Below, piece after piece: positions 51,828 to 59,858 of a DNA stretch of 64,000 nucleotides (position 1 is the first letter of the stretch; every line of letters begins with the position of its first letter). The translations under genes were made by a program, and so were the position numbers. Source of the DNA: Streptomyces sp. CBMA291. GTDB taxonomy: Bacteria > Actinomycetota > Actinomycetes > Streptomycetales > Streptomycetaceae. The stretch covers positions 62,001 to 126,000 of the forward strand of contig NZ_MSJP01000022.1 of the NCBI RefSeq assembly GCF_014596525.1, given 5' to 3'. The notes beneath the pieces are model-generated. The model did no database searches, was not told the origin of the DNA, and saw only the letters and a program-made list of their open reading frames with translations.

Positions 51828-54800
51828 CTACTTCACGCCGACCGCCCGGATGAGTTCCTGCTTCACCGAGCCGCCCCGGTCGTCCGTGGCCCCCGCCCGC
51901 AGCGAGACGGAGCCCGCCCCGGACGGGACGCGCAGCTCGCCGGTCCAGGCGACGGCGGCCCCCGCGACGGGCTTGGCGGGCTTGGCGGGCTTGAGGGTCA
52001 CCTTGGTCCAGGTCACGCCCTCGTCGTAGGAGACCTCCAGGGTGCCGCCGCCGAGCGTGCCGGTGCCGGTGGCGCCCTTCACGTACGCGGCGGAGATCCC
52101 GACGGGCAGCCCGCTTCCGGCGCGGACGTCGCCGTTCAGGTCGGTGTCGACGTCGAAGCCGAGGTTGATCAGCGGGAGGTACGTGCTCCGGTCGGCGGGG
52201 GTCTCGGCGGAGCGGAAGGTCCACTCGCTGTGGCCCTTGCCCGCGAGCCGCCAGCGCGCCGGGTCGAGCGCGGTGTCGGTGACCACCTTGTAGGCGGCCT
52301 CCTCCGCCGGGGCGTCCCACGCGTAGGCGCCGGAGCTGGTCTTGCGGTCGACGCGGACGCCGTTCACGTACACCTCGGTGAACTGGCTCATCGTGTCGTC
52401 GTTCCACACATCGCCGAAGCCGGTGTGGTCGGTGCCCGAGTCGCCCCAGCCGGGGGTGTTGAACCGCAGGTCGTTGCCGGTGCGCTCCTGGCCCCAGCCG
52501 AGACCGGAGCCCAGCCAGGGGTGCCAGACCGGCCCGAACCAGTCGAGGTCCACCTTGTCGCCGCCCCGGTAGGACGGGGTGCCGCCGCGTTCCTCAAGGG
52601 ACTCGCCGAGGTCGACGGACTCGTGCCAGCGCTGTCCCGTGCCGGTGGAGACGTACTCGGTGCGGCGGGTCGGGAAGGCGATCCACTCCTTGAAGCCGAA
52701 GCCGACGGGGAAGGCGTCGGTGAGCGAGTAGCGGAACTCGCCGCCCAGTTCCTTCCGCTTGGTCGGCATGCGGAACGTCGAGCTGATGGTGGCGAGTTCG
52801 TCCGCGCGGGGGCGGAAGACCAGGTCGGTGCCGATGGCGCCGGGGTGCCCGTCGGAGAGGTCGTAGGTGTACGGGGTGAAGCGGGTGCCGGTGAGGTCGA
52901 CGCGCTTGCCCCGGGTCGCGCCCGCCGCGAGCCGCCGGGCGTCGGCGGCGGGGACGGTGGCGACGGGAAGCGGCCGGTCCTCGTAGGCGTCGGTGCCGAA
53001 CCAGCCCATGAGCCGGCCGGGCCGGTCGTCGGTGACGAGGAGGATCGCGGCGCCCGCGTCCTGCGCGGTCTGGGCGAGGACGGTGGGCTCCGCGCCCCCG
53101 GCCAGCCGGACGAGGACGGCCTTCCCCTTGACGTTCTTCCCGGTGTACTCGGCGGGGGTGCCGGTGCCCGCGTCGACGAGCCCGAGCCGCCGCTCGCCCT
53201 CCAGGAGGGCGGTGCCCGCCTGCGGGGTGGCGCCGGAGAGCCGGACGCCGTCGACGCCCGCCTCCAGGAGCGGCTTGCCGAGGCGCCAGACGGTCCGGTA
53301 CTCGAAGGTGCCGGAGGCGGGCCTGCGGGTGGGCGCGGCGAAGACCGAGTCGTAGGTGGCGGGGACCTGGACGGCTCCGCCGTACGAGGCTCCGTTGGCG
53401 TTCCGGGCGAACTCCATGAGGAGCTGACGGGTCTCGGCGCTCCGGGGGACCTCGGCGCGGATCTCGTGCAGCCGCCGGGCGTCAAGGGTGATCTCGCGGT
53501 CCCGGTCGAGGGTGATCTCCGGTTCGGCGAGGAAGCCGAGGCCGAGGGAGTCCGCGCCGTGGGAGCCGCGTACGTCGAGGAAGGTGTCGACGGCGTACGT
53601 GCCGGGCTTCAGGCGCAGGCGCAGGGTGCCGGAGTCGCCGACGGCGGCCGGGAAGGGGTCGACGCCGGGGGCAAGCTCCTGGACGCCGAGGGTGGTGGTG
53701 GCGGGGGCGCCGTCGCGGTCCTTGACGTGGACGGTGAGGGTGTGGCGTTCCTCTTCCTTGACCAGGCCGAGGGCGGTGTGGGCGACGGGGGTTCCGGCCG
53801 TGGTCGCGGTGATCCGGCCGGATGACCGGCCGACGGGGGCCCGGGTGCCGTCGCCGGTGACGGTGGTACTCGCGGAGCCGTGGGCGGGCACGGTGAGCGT
53901 GGTGTCGGCGAGGGTGGCGGTCCCGGCGGGCATGCCCTCGACGGCGAGGTCGAGGACGACGGGCGCGGCCGAGTCGTTGGCGTAGGTGACGGTCTTGACG
54001 ACCGGCTTGGCGTCCTCGTAGGGCCAGGCGAGGAAGCCGAGGTCGGCGGAGCCGGTCGCGGTGACGTTCGCGGCGATCGCGGCGGCCACGTCGACGCGCC
54101 CGGCGCCGAGGGCGTACGGGGAGGCGTCGAGCGTCTTCGACGAGGACATCAGCGCGTCCTTGAGGCGGGCGCCGGTCCAGTCGGGGTGCCGCTCGGCGAG
54201 GAGGGCGGCGGCGCCCGCGATGTGCGGGGTGGCCATGGAGGTGCCGCTCATCGTGGTGTAGAGGCCGCTGCCGGGGAGGAGTCGGGAGCGGGCGGCGAGG
54301 ATGTCGACGCCGGGGGCCGAGAGGTCGGGCTTGAGTGCCTGGTCGCCGAAGCGGGGGCCCTGGCTGGTGAAGTACGCGGCCTCGTCGGCGGAGTCGACGG
54401 CGCCGACGGTGAGCGCGGAGTCGGCGGCGCCGGGCGAGCCGATGGAGCCGGGGTAGCCGGAGTTCCCCGCGGCGATGACGAAGAGGGCGCCGGTCTCGGC
54501 GGAGAGCGCGTCGACGGCCTGGGCCATGGGGTCGGTGCCGTCGCTGGGTGCCTCGGAGCCGAGGCTCATGGAGACGATGCGGGCGCCGACGTCCCGGGCG
54601 GCCCATTCCATCCCGGCGATGATCTCCGACTCGGAGCCGGAGCCCTCGTCGCTGAGGACCTTGCCGACGGCGAGGTCGGCGCCGGGGGCGACGCCCTTCT
54701 CCTGTCCGTCGGAGCCGTTGCCGCTGCCGCCGACGGTGGAGGTGACGTGGGTGCCGTGGCCGTTGCGGTCGGCGACCTCCTCGCCCGCGATGAAGGAGCG

Positions 54801-55604
54801 GGTCTCGGCGATCCGGCCCGCGAGGTCGGGGTGGCCGAGGTCGGCGCCGCTGTCGAGGACGGCGACCTTGACGCCCTTGCCGGTGATCCCGGCCTCCCAG
54901 GCCTTCGGGGTGCCGATCTGGGCGTTGGACTCGGCCAGGGCGGCCTTGACCCGGCCGTCGAGCCAGACCTTGCCGGGGGTCGCGGTCCGGGCTCCGGCGC
55001 GGTGGGTGAAGTCCTGCCAGAAGGCGGCGGGGTCGGTGGCGGTGACGGCGGCGCCGTCGATGCTGGGCAGCGGGCGGACGGTCGCGGTGCCGCGCGGGGC
55101 GGGGGTACGGGCGCCCTTGCCGTAGGTGACGATCAGGGGCAGGTCGCCGGTGACGCCCTGGGCGACGAGCCCGGTGACGTCGAAGAGGCGCGGGTCGAGC
55201 GCGCCGGAGGCGAGGTAGGGGCGGGCCTCGTCGGGGACGACGGTGACCCGGCCGTCGGTCGTCCGGCTGCGGACCGCTCCGGTGGCGCCCCGGGCCCGGT
55301 CGACGGTGACGGTCCGCTGCCCGCCCCCGAGGTCGGTGAGGGTGACGCGGTCGCCGGTGACGAGGGTGACGGTGGTGCTGGTGGTGCTGGTGGTGCCGGT
55401 CGCGGCGGGAGTGGCGGGGCTTTTCGCGGCTGCGGGACCGGGGGTGGTGGTGCTCCGCGCGGCCGTGGGCCCGGGGGCGGCCGGGCCGGTGGGCGGCGGG
55501 GTGTCGGCGGCGGCGGTCTGCCCGGCCGAGAGCATCGCGAGGGAGGCGCCGGCGGCGAGCAGGGCGGCCCTCCCTCTGCCGAAGGGGGTGGTCCTCGACG
55601 TCAT
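51828..55604 (-). CDS. Large secreted subtilisin-like serine protease (S8)
   Basis: A 1258-residue secreted preproprotein. A signal peptide (LLAAGASLAMLSAGQTAAA) and a Thr/Pro/Ala-rich linker precede an I9-like propeptide. The catalytic domain has Asp251 (VAVLDSGAD), His283 (NGHGTHV), Asn381 (IAAGNSG) and Ser456 (MSGTSMATPH). After about residue 520 come beta-rich regions and a PA-type domain (GKAVLVRLAGGAE, AGAAILLVTDD) outside the catalytic domain. It is an extracellular protease for nutrient or developmental proteolysis. ATG 55604 has GAGGAG nine bases upstream. It stands alone, convergent with matB. Confidence 0.94.
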   Translation of the reverse strand: MTSRTTPFGRGRAALLAAGASLAMLSAGQTAAADTPPPTGPAAPGPTAARSTTTPGPAAAKSPATPAATGTTSTTSTTVTLVTGDRVTLTDLGGGQRTVTVDRARGATGAVRSRTTDGRVTVVPDEARPYLASGALDPRLFDVTGLVAQGVTGDLPLIVTYGKGARTPAPRGTATVRPLPSIDGAAVTATDPAAFWQDFTHRAGARTATPGKVWLDGRVKAALAESNAQIGTPKAWEAGITGKGVKVAVLDSGADLGHPDLAGRIAETRSFIAGEEVADRNGHGTHVTSTVGGSGNGSDGQEKGVAPGADLAVGKVLSDEGSGSESEIIAGMEWAARDVGARIVSMSLGSEAPSDGTDPMAQAVDALSAETGALFVIAAGNSGYPGSIGSPGAADSALTVGAVDSADEAAYFTSQGPRFGDQALKPDLSAPGVDILAARSRLLPGSGLYTTMSGTSMATPHIAGAAALLAERHPDWTGARLKDALMSSSKTLDASPYALGAGRVDVAAAIAANVTATGSADLGFLAWPYEDAKPVVKTVTYANDSAAPVVLDLAVEGMPAGTATLADTTLTVPAHGSASTTVTGDGTRAPVGRSSGRITATTAGTPVAHTALGLVKEEERHTLTVHVKDRDGAPATTTLGVQELAPGVDPFPAAVGDSGTLRLRLKPGTYAVDTFLDVRGSHGADSLGLGFLAEPEITLDRDREITLDARRLHEIRAEVPRSAETRQLLMEFARNANGASYGGAVQVPATYDSVFAAPTRRPASGTFEYRTVWRLGKPLLEAGVDGVRLSGATPQAGTALLEGERRLGLVDAGTGTPAEYTGKNVKGKAVLVRLAGGAEPTVLAQTAQDAGAAILLVTDDRPGRLMGWFGTDAYEDRPLPVATVPAADARRLAAGATRGKRVDLTGTRFTPYTYDLSDGHPGAIGTDLVFRPRADELATISSTFRMPTKRKELGGEFRYSLTDAFPVGFGFKEWIAFPTRRTEYVSTGTGQRWHESVDLGESLEERGGTPSYRGGDKVDLDWFGPVWHPWLGSGLGWGQERTGNDLRFNTPGWGDSGTDHTGFGDVWNDDTMSQFTEVYVNGVRVDRKTSSGAYAWDAPAEEAAYKVVTDTALDPARWRLAGKGHSEWTFRSAETPADRSTYLPLINLGFDVDTDLNGDVRAGSGLPVGISAAYVKGATGTGTLGGGTLEVSYDEGVTWTKVTLKPAKPAKPVAGAAVAWTGELRVPSGAGSVSLRAGATDDRGGSVKQELIRAVGVK

Positions 55605-55692
55605 CGTTTCGAACTCCTCGCGGGATACGGGGTCGGGATGTTTCCGAGTGCCGCGAGGAGTCTTGGCCGGGGGGACGGGAGTGATTCCCGTT

Positions 55693-55729
55693 GCCCCTGG
55701 CGGTTATGCGCCGTGGCGGTCAACCGCCA
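55693..55729. promoter_or_regulatory. Direct and inverted TGGCGGT repeats upstream of the subtilase gene
   Basis: TGGCGGTTA starts at 55698 and TGGCGGTCA at 55714, and the latter is followed directly by its inverse ACCGCCA (to 55729), forming TGGCGG-TCAA-CCGCCA. The 152-bp gap holds the end of the MFS transcript and the subtilase promoter, so this may be either a terminator or an operator. Confidence 0.4.
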
Positions 55730-55756
55730 TGCCGTGAAGGGTGGTTGGGGTGGATA

Positions 55757-57064
55757 TCAGGGGGTCGGGTCGAGTGCGTCGTACCGGCGGAAGGAGCGTC
55801 CGCGAAGGGCGAGGGCGCCGATCCCGAGGACGCAGGCGATGCCGCCGCCGGTGACGGCCACGGTGGGCGAGGTGAGGTCGGCGACGGAGCCGGCGAGGAA
55901 GTCGCCGAGCCGGGGCCCGCCCGCGACGACCACGATGAAGACGCCTTGGAGCCGTCCGCGCATCTCGTCCGGCGCCGCGACCTGCATCATCGTGTTGCGG
56001 AAGATCATCGAGACGGTGTCGGAGTATCCGGCGAGAGTGAGCATGAGCAGCCCGAGCCAGAGGTTCCGGGTGAGTCCGAAGACGGCGATGGCGGTGCCCC
56101 AGCAGGCGACGGCGAGGAGGATCGCCTGTCCGTGGTGGCGGACGCGGCCCTGCCAGCCGGAGAGGACCGCGCCGAGCAGTGCGCCGAACGCGGGCGCGGC
56201 GACGAGGAGTCCGGTGGTCTTCGCGTCGCCGCCGTACCAGAGGACGGCGACGGCGGGGAACAGGGCGCGGGGGTGGGCGAGGATCATCGCGCAGAAGTCG
56301 GAGAGGAACGTCATGCGCAGATTGGGGCGGGTGGCGAGGAAGCGGAGTCCGTCGAGGACGGAGGCACGCTTGCCGCCGGTCCGCTCGGGGAGCATCGACG
56401 GCAGCCGCCACATCGCGTAGAGGCTCGCGGTGAAGGCGAGGGCGTCGACGAGATACGCGGTCTGGTAACCGGCGAATCCGACGATCAGACCGCCGAGGCT
56501 GGGGCCTACGAGGGTGCCGAAGGTGGTGGTCATCGAGTTGAGGGCGCTGGCGGCGCGCAGCTGCTCGGGCGGCAGGAGCCGGGGGATCATCGAGCTGCGG
56601 GCGGGCCCGTTGAGCGCGCCGCAGACCGCTTGGAGGGCGACGATGCCGTAGAGGAACCAGACGCGGTGGTAGCCCGCGAACGCGGCGACGGCCAGGGCTA
56701 TGGAGAGCACGGCGGAGCCGAGGGAGCTGTACAGACCGAGCTTGCGGCGGTCGACGGTGTCGGCGATGGCACCGCCGTACAGCCCGAAGACGATCAGCGG
56801 GACGAGCGAGAAGAGTCCGACGAGCCCGACGGAGAGCGTCGAGCCGGTGATGTCGTAGACCTGGAGGGAGATGGCGAGGGCGGTCATGCCCTGGCCGACC
56901 CAGGAGACGGTGCCGCCGAACCAGAGCCGCCGGTAGTCGGCGGAGGTCCGCAGCGGGGTGAGGTCGGCGAAGACCCTGCGGCGTTCGGGAACCTCCTCGG
57001 GGGCCTCGGGGGGTTCGGGGGTGACGGCTCCTTCGGGGCGCGGGGGTGGCTGGGTGGCGGTCAC
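55757..57064 (-). CDS. MFS exporter, EntS-like
   Basis: A 435-residue protein with 12 hydrophobic segments after a Pro/Glu-rich cytoplasmic N-terminus. GGAIADTVDRRKLGLYSS is the loop motif and LNGPARSSMIPRLLPPEQL is characteristic of the EntS/MFS_3 group, which exports siderophores and other small metabolites. GTG 57064 overlaps the GNAT stop (GTGA). The P450 gene lies 36 bp before the GNAT gene on the same strand, so it may export the product of the adjacent biosynthetic cluster. Confidence 0.92.
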   Translation of the reverse strand: MTATQPPPRPEGAVTPEPPEAPEEVPERRRVFADLTPLRTSADYRRLWFGGTVSWVGQGMTALAISLQVYDITGSTLSVGLVGLFSLVPLIVFGLYGGAIADTVDRRKLGLYSSLGSAVLSIALAVAAFAGYHRVWFLYGIVALQAVCGALNGPARSSMIPRLLPPEQLRAASALNSMTTTFGTLVGPSLGGLIVGFAGYQTAYLVDALAFTASLYAMWRLPSMLPERTGGKRASVLDGLRFLATRPNLRMTFLSDFCAMILAHPRALFPAVAVLWYGGDAKTTGLLVAAPAFGALLGAVLSGWQGRVRHHGQAILLAVACWGTAIAVFGLTRNLWLGLLMLTLAGYSDTVSMIFRNTMMQVAAPDEMRGRLQGVFIVVVAGGPRLGDFLAGSVADLTSPTVAVTGGGIACVLGIGALALRGRSFRRYDALDPTP

Positions 57065-57507
57065 GCGATGTCGTACCGCAGCTCGGGGCGGGCCCAGTGG
57101 ACGTGCCCGGCGGGCTGGACGGTCCCGGTGCGGACGGCGCCGGTACGCAGATAGAACTCCTCGGCGGGCGGGTGGGAGACGACCCGTACGGTGCGGAGTC
57201 CGGCGGCCCTGGCCTGTCCGGTCATGTGCTCCATGAGGAGCCGTCCGATTCCTCGGCCCTGGGCGCTGTCGGCGACGAACGCGAGGTCGAGTTCGGCGTC
57301 CTCGACGAGCAGCGCGTAGAAGCCGAGCACCCGTCCTTCGGCGTCGGTGGCGACGTGGACGGGGTGGTGTTCGATGTAGGCGCCGCCGACCTGGTAGCCC
57401 TCGACCATGGCGGCGTAGTCGCCCCGGTAGGCGCCGGAGCGGCGGACGAGCCGGGTGAGCCGGGGGGAGTCTTCGGCGGTGGCGCGCCGGACGGTGAACT
57501 CGGACAT
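57061..57507 (-). CDS. GNAT family N-acetyltransferase
   Basis: A 148-residue acetyltransferase. The acetyl-CoA loop is FVADSAQGRGIGRLLMEHM (motif A) and the C-terminal motif B is PPAEEFYLRTGAVRTG. The substrate is unknown. It is coupled to the MFS exporter gene downstream and starts 37 bp after the P450 stop. It could modify a pathway product or confer self-protection; neither is shown. Confidence 0.92.
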   Translation of the reverse strand: MSEFTVRRATAEDSPRLTRLVRRSGAYRGDYAAMVEGYQVGGAYIEHHPVHVATDAEGRVLGFYALLVEDAELDLAFVADSAQGRGIGRLLMEHMTGQARAAGLRTVRVVSHPPAEEFYLRTGAVRTGTVQPAGHVHWARPELRYDIA

Positions 57508-57543
57508 AGGGACGAGTCTAGGGGCGACCGCCCTGCTCGGTCC

Positions 57544-59181
57544 TTACGTTTTTCTGGCGCCCCCGGGGCCCTGCCGGGCGGCGAGCAGCATCCGCTGGGG
57601 GCCGGGGGAGAGCACGATACGCGGGACGGGGCGGGGCGGGCGGGCGGAGAGCGGGGTCAGCCGCCAGCGGGCGGCGACGGCGGCGAGCGCGAGGGTGGCC
57701 TCCATCGTGCCGAAGACGTCGCCGAGGCACTTGGTGGCGCCGAGCCCGAACGGCAGGAAGGCCTCGCGGGGCACCTCGCCCGCGCCCCACCGGTCCGGGT
57801 CGAAGCGCGCCGGGTCCCGGTGGAGGTCGGGCCGCCGGTGGACCAGATAGAGGCAGCAGACGACCATGGCGCCCTCGGGGACGGCGAGCCCGGGGGCGAG
57901 TTCCGCCCGGCGGGTGGCGGTCCTGGTGACGGCCCAGGCGGGCGGGTAGAGCCGGAGCACCTCGCGGACGACGTCCCCGGTGTACGGCAGCCGGGGCAGG
58001 TCGGCTCCGGTGGGCGGGCGCCCGCCGAGGACCGTGTCGACCTCCGCGTGCAGCCGGGCGAGGGCCCCGGGGTGATCGGCGAGGAGCCGCAGGGCCCAGG
58101 CGACGACCGAGGAGGTGGTCTCGGCGCCCGCCAGGACGAGCGTCGCCGCCTGGTCGCCCAGTTCCCCGTCCGGGAGCGGGCGTCCCCGGTCGTCGCGGGC
58201 GGCGAGCAGCAGGGAGAGGGCGTCGCCGTGGTCGGCGCCGGAGGCCCTGTGGGCGGCGACGAGCGCGCCGACGCCGGTCCGCCAGGCGGCGAGGGCGCGC
58301 CGGTAGCGGCGGCGGGCCGGGGACGGCACCCGGTCGACGCCGGGGACGACGACCCGGGTGTAGACCCCGCGCAGCAGCACGTCGAGGGCGGCGCGCAGTT
58401 CCTCGCCCGCGACGGGGTCGAGCCCGGCGGAGAAGAGGGTGCGCAGGGTAACGGCGGTGGTGAGCCGGAACGCCTCCTCGGTGACGTCGACGACCTCTCC
58501 GGGCCGCCAGCGCTCGGTGAGCGCCCGGTTCTCGGCGGTCATCACGGCGGCGTAGCGGTCCATGAGCCCGGGGCGGAAGGCGGGCTGGAGGGTCCTGCGC
58601 TGCCCGAGGTGCTCGGCGTGCGGGCAGGTCGCGAGCCCGTTGCCGAGGACGGCCCGGACCTTGTCGTAGAGGACACCGTCCCGGTCGAAACTCCGCCGGT
58701 CGGTGAGGACCCGCCGCACGAGCGCGGGATCGCTCACGACATGGAGCACCTGGGGCCCCATCCGGACCCGGACGACACCGCCGTACGCGGGCAGCGAGTC
58801 GAGGAACTCCAGGGGACGGGTGAAGAGATACGGCAGATGCCCGAGCAACGGCCAGGAACCGGGGGCGGTGAGGGGGGTGGTGACGGGGGCGGGGGTGGTG
58901 AGGGGGGCGAGAGGGGTAGGGGTGGCGAGGGGGGGGGGGGGCTCGGCCCCTGAAGCGCCGACCGGACACCCGCGCCCGCCCCCGGCGCCCGGGGCGGGCT
59001 CGCGCTCCGGGGCGGATTCCCGGCTGGCGTGGCCGCCTCCGGCATCCGGGACGGGCCCCGACTCCGACTCCGGCACCGGCACCGGCACTGACACCGGCTC
59101 CGGCAGTCCCGGCTCCGGCCCCAGCCCCGACCCCGGCCCCGACGGCTCCGGCCCCGCCCCCGAACCGATCCCCCGCCTCAC
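57544..59181 (-). CDS. Cytochrome P450 with long Pro/Gly-rich N-terminal extension
   Basis: A 545-residue protein. The P450 fold starts only at about residue 112 (APGSWPLLGHLPYLFTRPL) and is of class-typical length. The I-helix motif is VLAGAETTSS, the K-helix ExxR is in REVLRLYPPAW and the heme Cys in FGLGATKCLGD (about residue 482). The first 110 residues are Pro/Gly/Ser/Glu-rich (EPVSVPVPVPESESGPVPD) and include codons within a G13 run at 58929-58941. GTG 59181 overlaps the stop of the ORF upstream (GTGA). The end uses AGA and AAA codons and a TAA stop, unlike its neighbours. It probably oxidises a terpenoid or lipid; the substrate is unknown. Confidence 0.88.
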   Translation of the reverse strand: MRRGIGSGAGPEPSGPGSGLGPEPGLPEPVSVPVPVPESESGPVPDAGGGHASRESAPEREPAPGAGGGRGCPVGASGAEPPPPLATPTPLAPLTTPAPVTTPLTAPGSWPLLGHLPYLFTRPLEFLDSLPAYGGVVRVRMGPQVLHVVSDPALVRRVLTDRRSFDRDGVLYDKVRAVLGNGLATCPHAEHLGQRRTLQPAFRPGLMDRYAAVMTAENRALTERWRPGEVVDVTEEAFRLTTAVTLRTLFSAGLDPVAGEELRAALDVLLRGVYTRVVVPGVDRVPSPARRRYRRALAAWRTGVGALVAAHRASGADHGDALSLLLAARDDRGRPLPDGELGDQAATLVLAGAETTSSVVAWALRLLADHPGALARLHAEVDTVLGGRPPTGADLPRLPYTGDVVREVLRLYPPAWAVTRTATRRAELAPGLAVPEGAMVVCCLYLVHRRPDLHRDPARFDPDRWGAGEVPREAFLPFGLGATKCLGDVFGTMEATLALAAVAARWRLTPLSARPPRPVPRIVLSPGPQRMLLAARQGPGGARKT

Positions 59182-59681
59182 GCGCCCACCCCCGTACGCA
59201 CGAACGCCCCGACCCCGGAACGACGTTCGGCGGCACCCAAGGTAGCGAGCCACCGTGGGGAAGCGGCGTCGGCGCCCGTCAGCGCGCGGTCGGCGAGGAA
59301 GGCGCGGCGGAGACGAGGGGCAAGACGGCGAGGGGCAGGACGGCGAGGGGCGAGACGCCGGACGGGGGCGGCTCCGGGCAGGCACCCGAGGGCACGAAGC
59401 CGCCCGGTGTCGGCGTCGGCGTCGGCGTCGGCGAAGGCGGCGGCGTACGTCCCTGCGGGCGGGACGCCGAGGGCGGACGGCCGGGTGGCGCAGGGCGGCG
59501 GCCGGAACGCGGGAAGGACGGCGGCGGTCTCCGCGAGCGCCCCGAGCCCGGTTAGCTCGTACAGGTGATGTTTCGAGTCGAAACCAGGGCAAGGTTCCCG
59601 GCTCGGCCTCCGGGTGCTTCCGGCGAGCCGGTGGGCCGGTTCGGCCGGCGCTTCGACCCGGTGGGCCGGATGCGTCAACAT
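59178..59681 (-). CDS. Small ORF coupled to the P450 gene, unknown function
   Basis: An open frame of 167 codons from ATG 59681, in the same frame as a longer opening to GTG 59837. It ends with TGA inside the P450 start (GTGA), the pattern of real coupled genes. The protein has Arg/Ala/Pro-rich runs (LAPRRPAPRRLAPRLRR) from 15-bp DNA repeats, a (DA)4 stretch, and FDSKHHLYELTGLGALAE, and no domain I recognise. No ribosome site is visible. It covers a 15-bp palindrome. It may be a real gene, or just leader DNA before the P450. Confidence 0.45.
   Translation of the reverse strand: MLTHPAHRVEAPAEPAHRLAGSTRRPSREPCPGFDSKHHLYELTGLGALAETAAVLPAFRPPPCATRPSALGVPPAGTYAAAFADADADADTGRLRALGCLPGAAPVRRLAPRRPAPRRLAPRLRRAFLADRALTGADAASPRWLATLGAAERRSGVGAFVRTGVGA
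59570..59584. promoter_or_regulatory. 15-bp palindrome in the divergent P450 region
   Basis: GTTTCGA-G-TCGAAAC: seven-base perfect arms about one central G. It stands in a locally A+T-richer spot (59550-59590) between the two divergent P450 genes, 274 bases before the plus-strand start. It is a candidate operator for a cluster regulator not seen in this window. Confidence 0.4.
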
Positions 59682-59858
59682 CGCAGATGAGGAGTGAGGT
59701 TGACCCTCGAAGACGACCAGCGCGCCGAGGCGCGGGGCGGAGGTCTCGGAGTGCGGCGCGGCCACACCCGGCGAGAGTCTGCCGAGCACCGCGCGGGGCC
59801 CGCCTCCGGCGGTCTTGCGGGAGTCTGAAGATCGCACAGAGCACTACGATACGTCATC

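Noticed and set aside
59682..59837. Extension of the small ORF to GTG 59837
   Set aside because: It would run up to 22 bases from the divergent P450 start, leaving no promoter, and its composition is not clearly coding.
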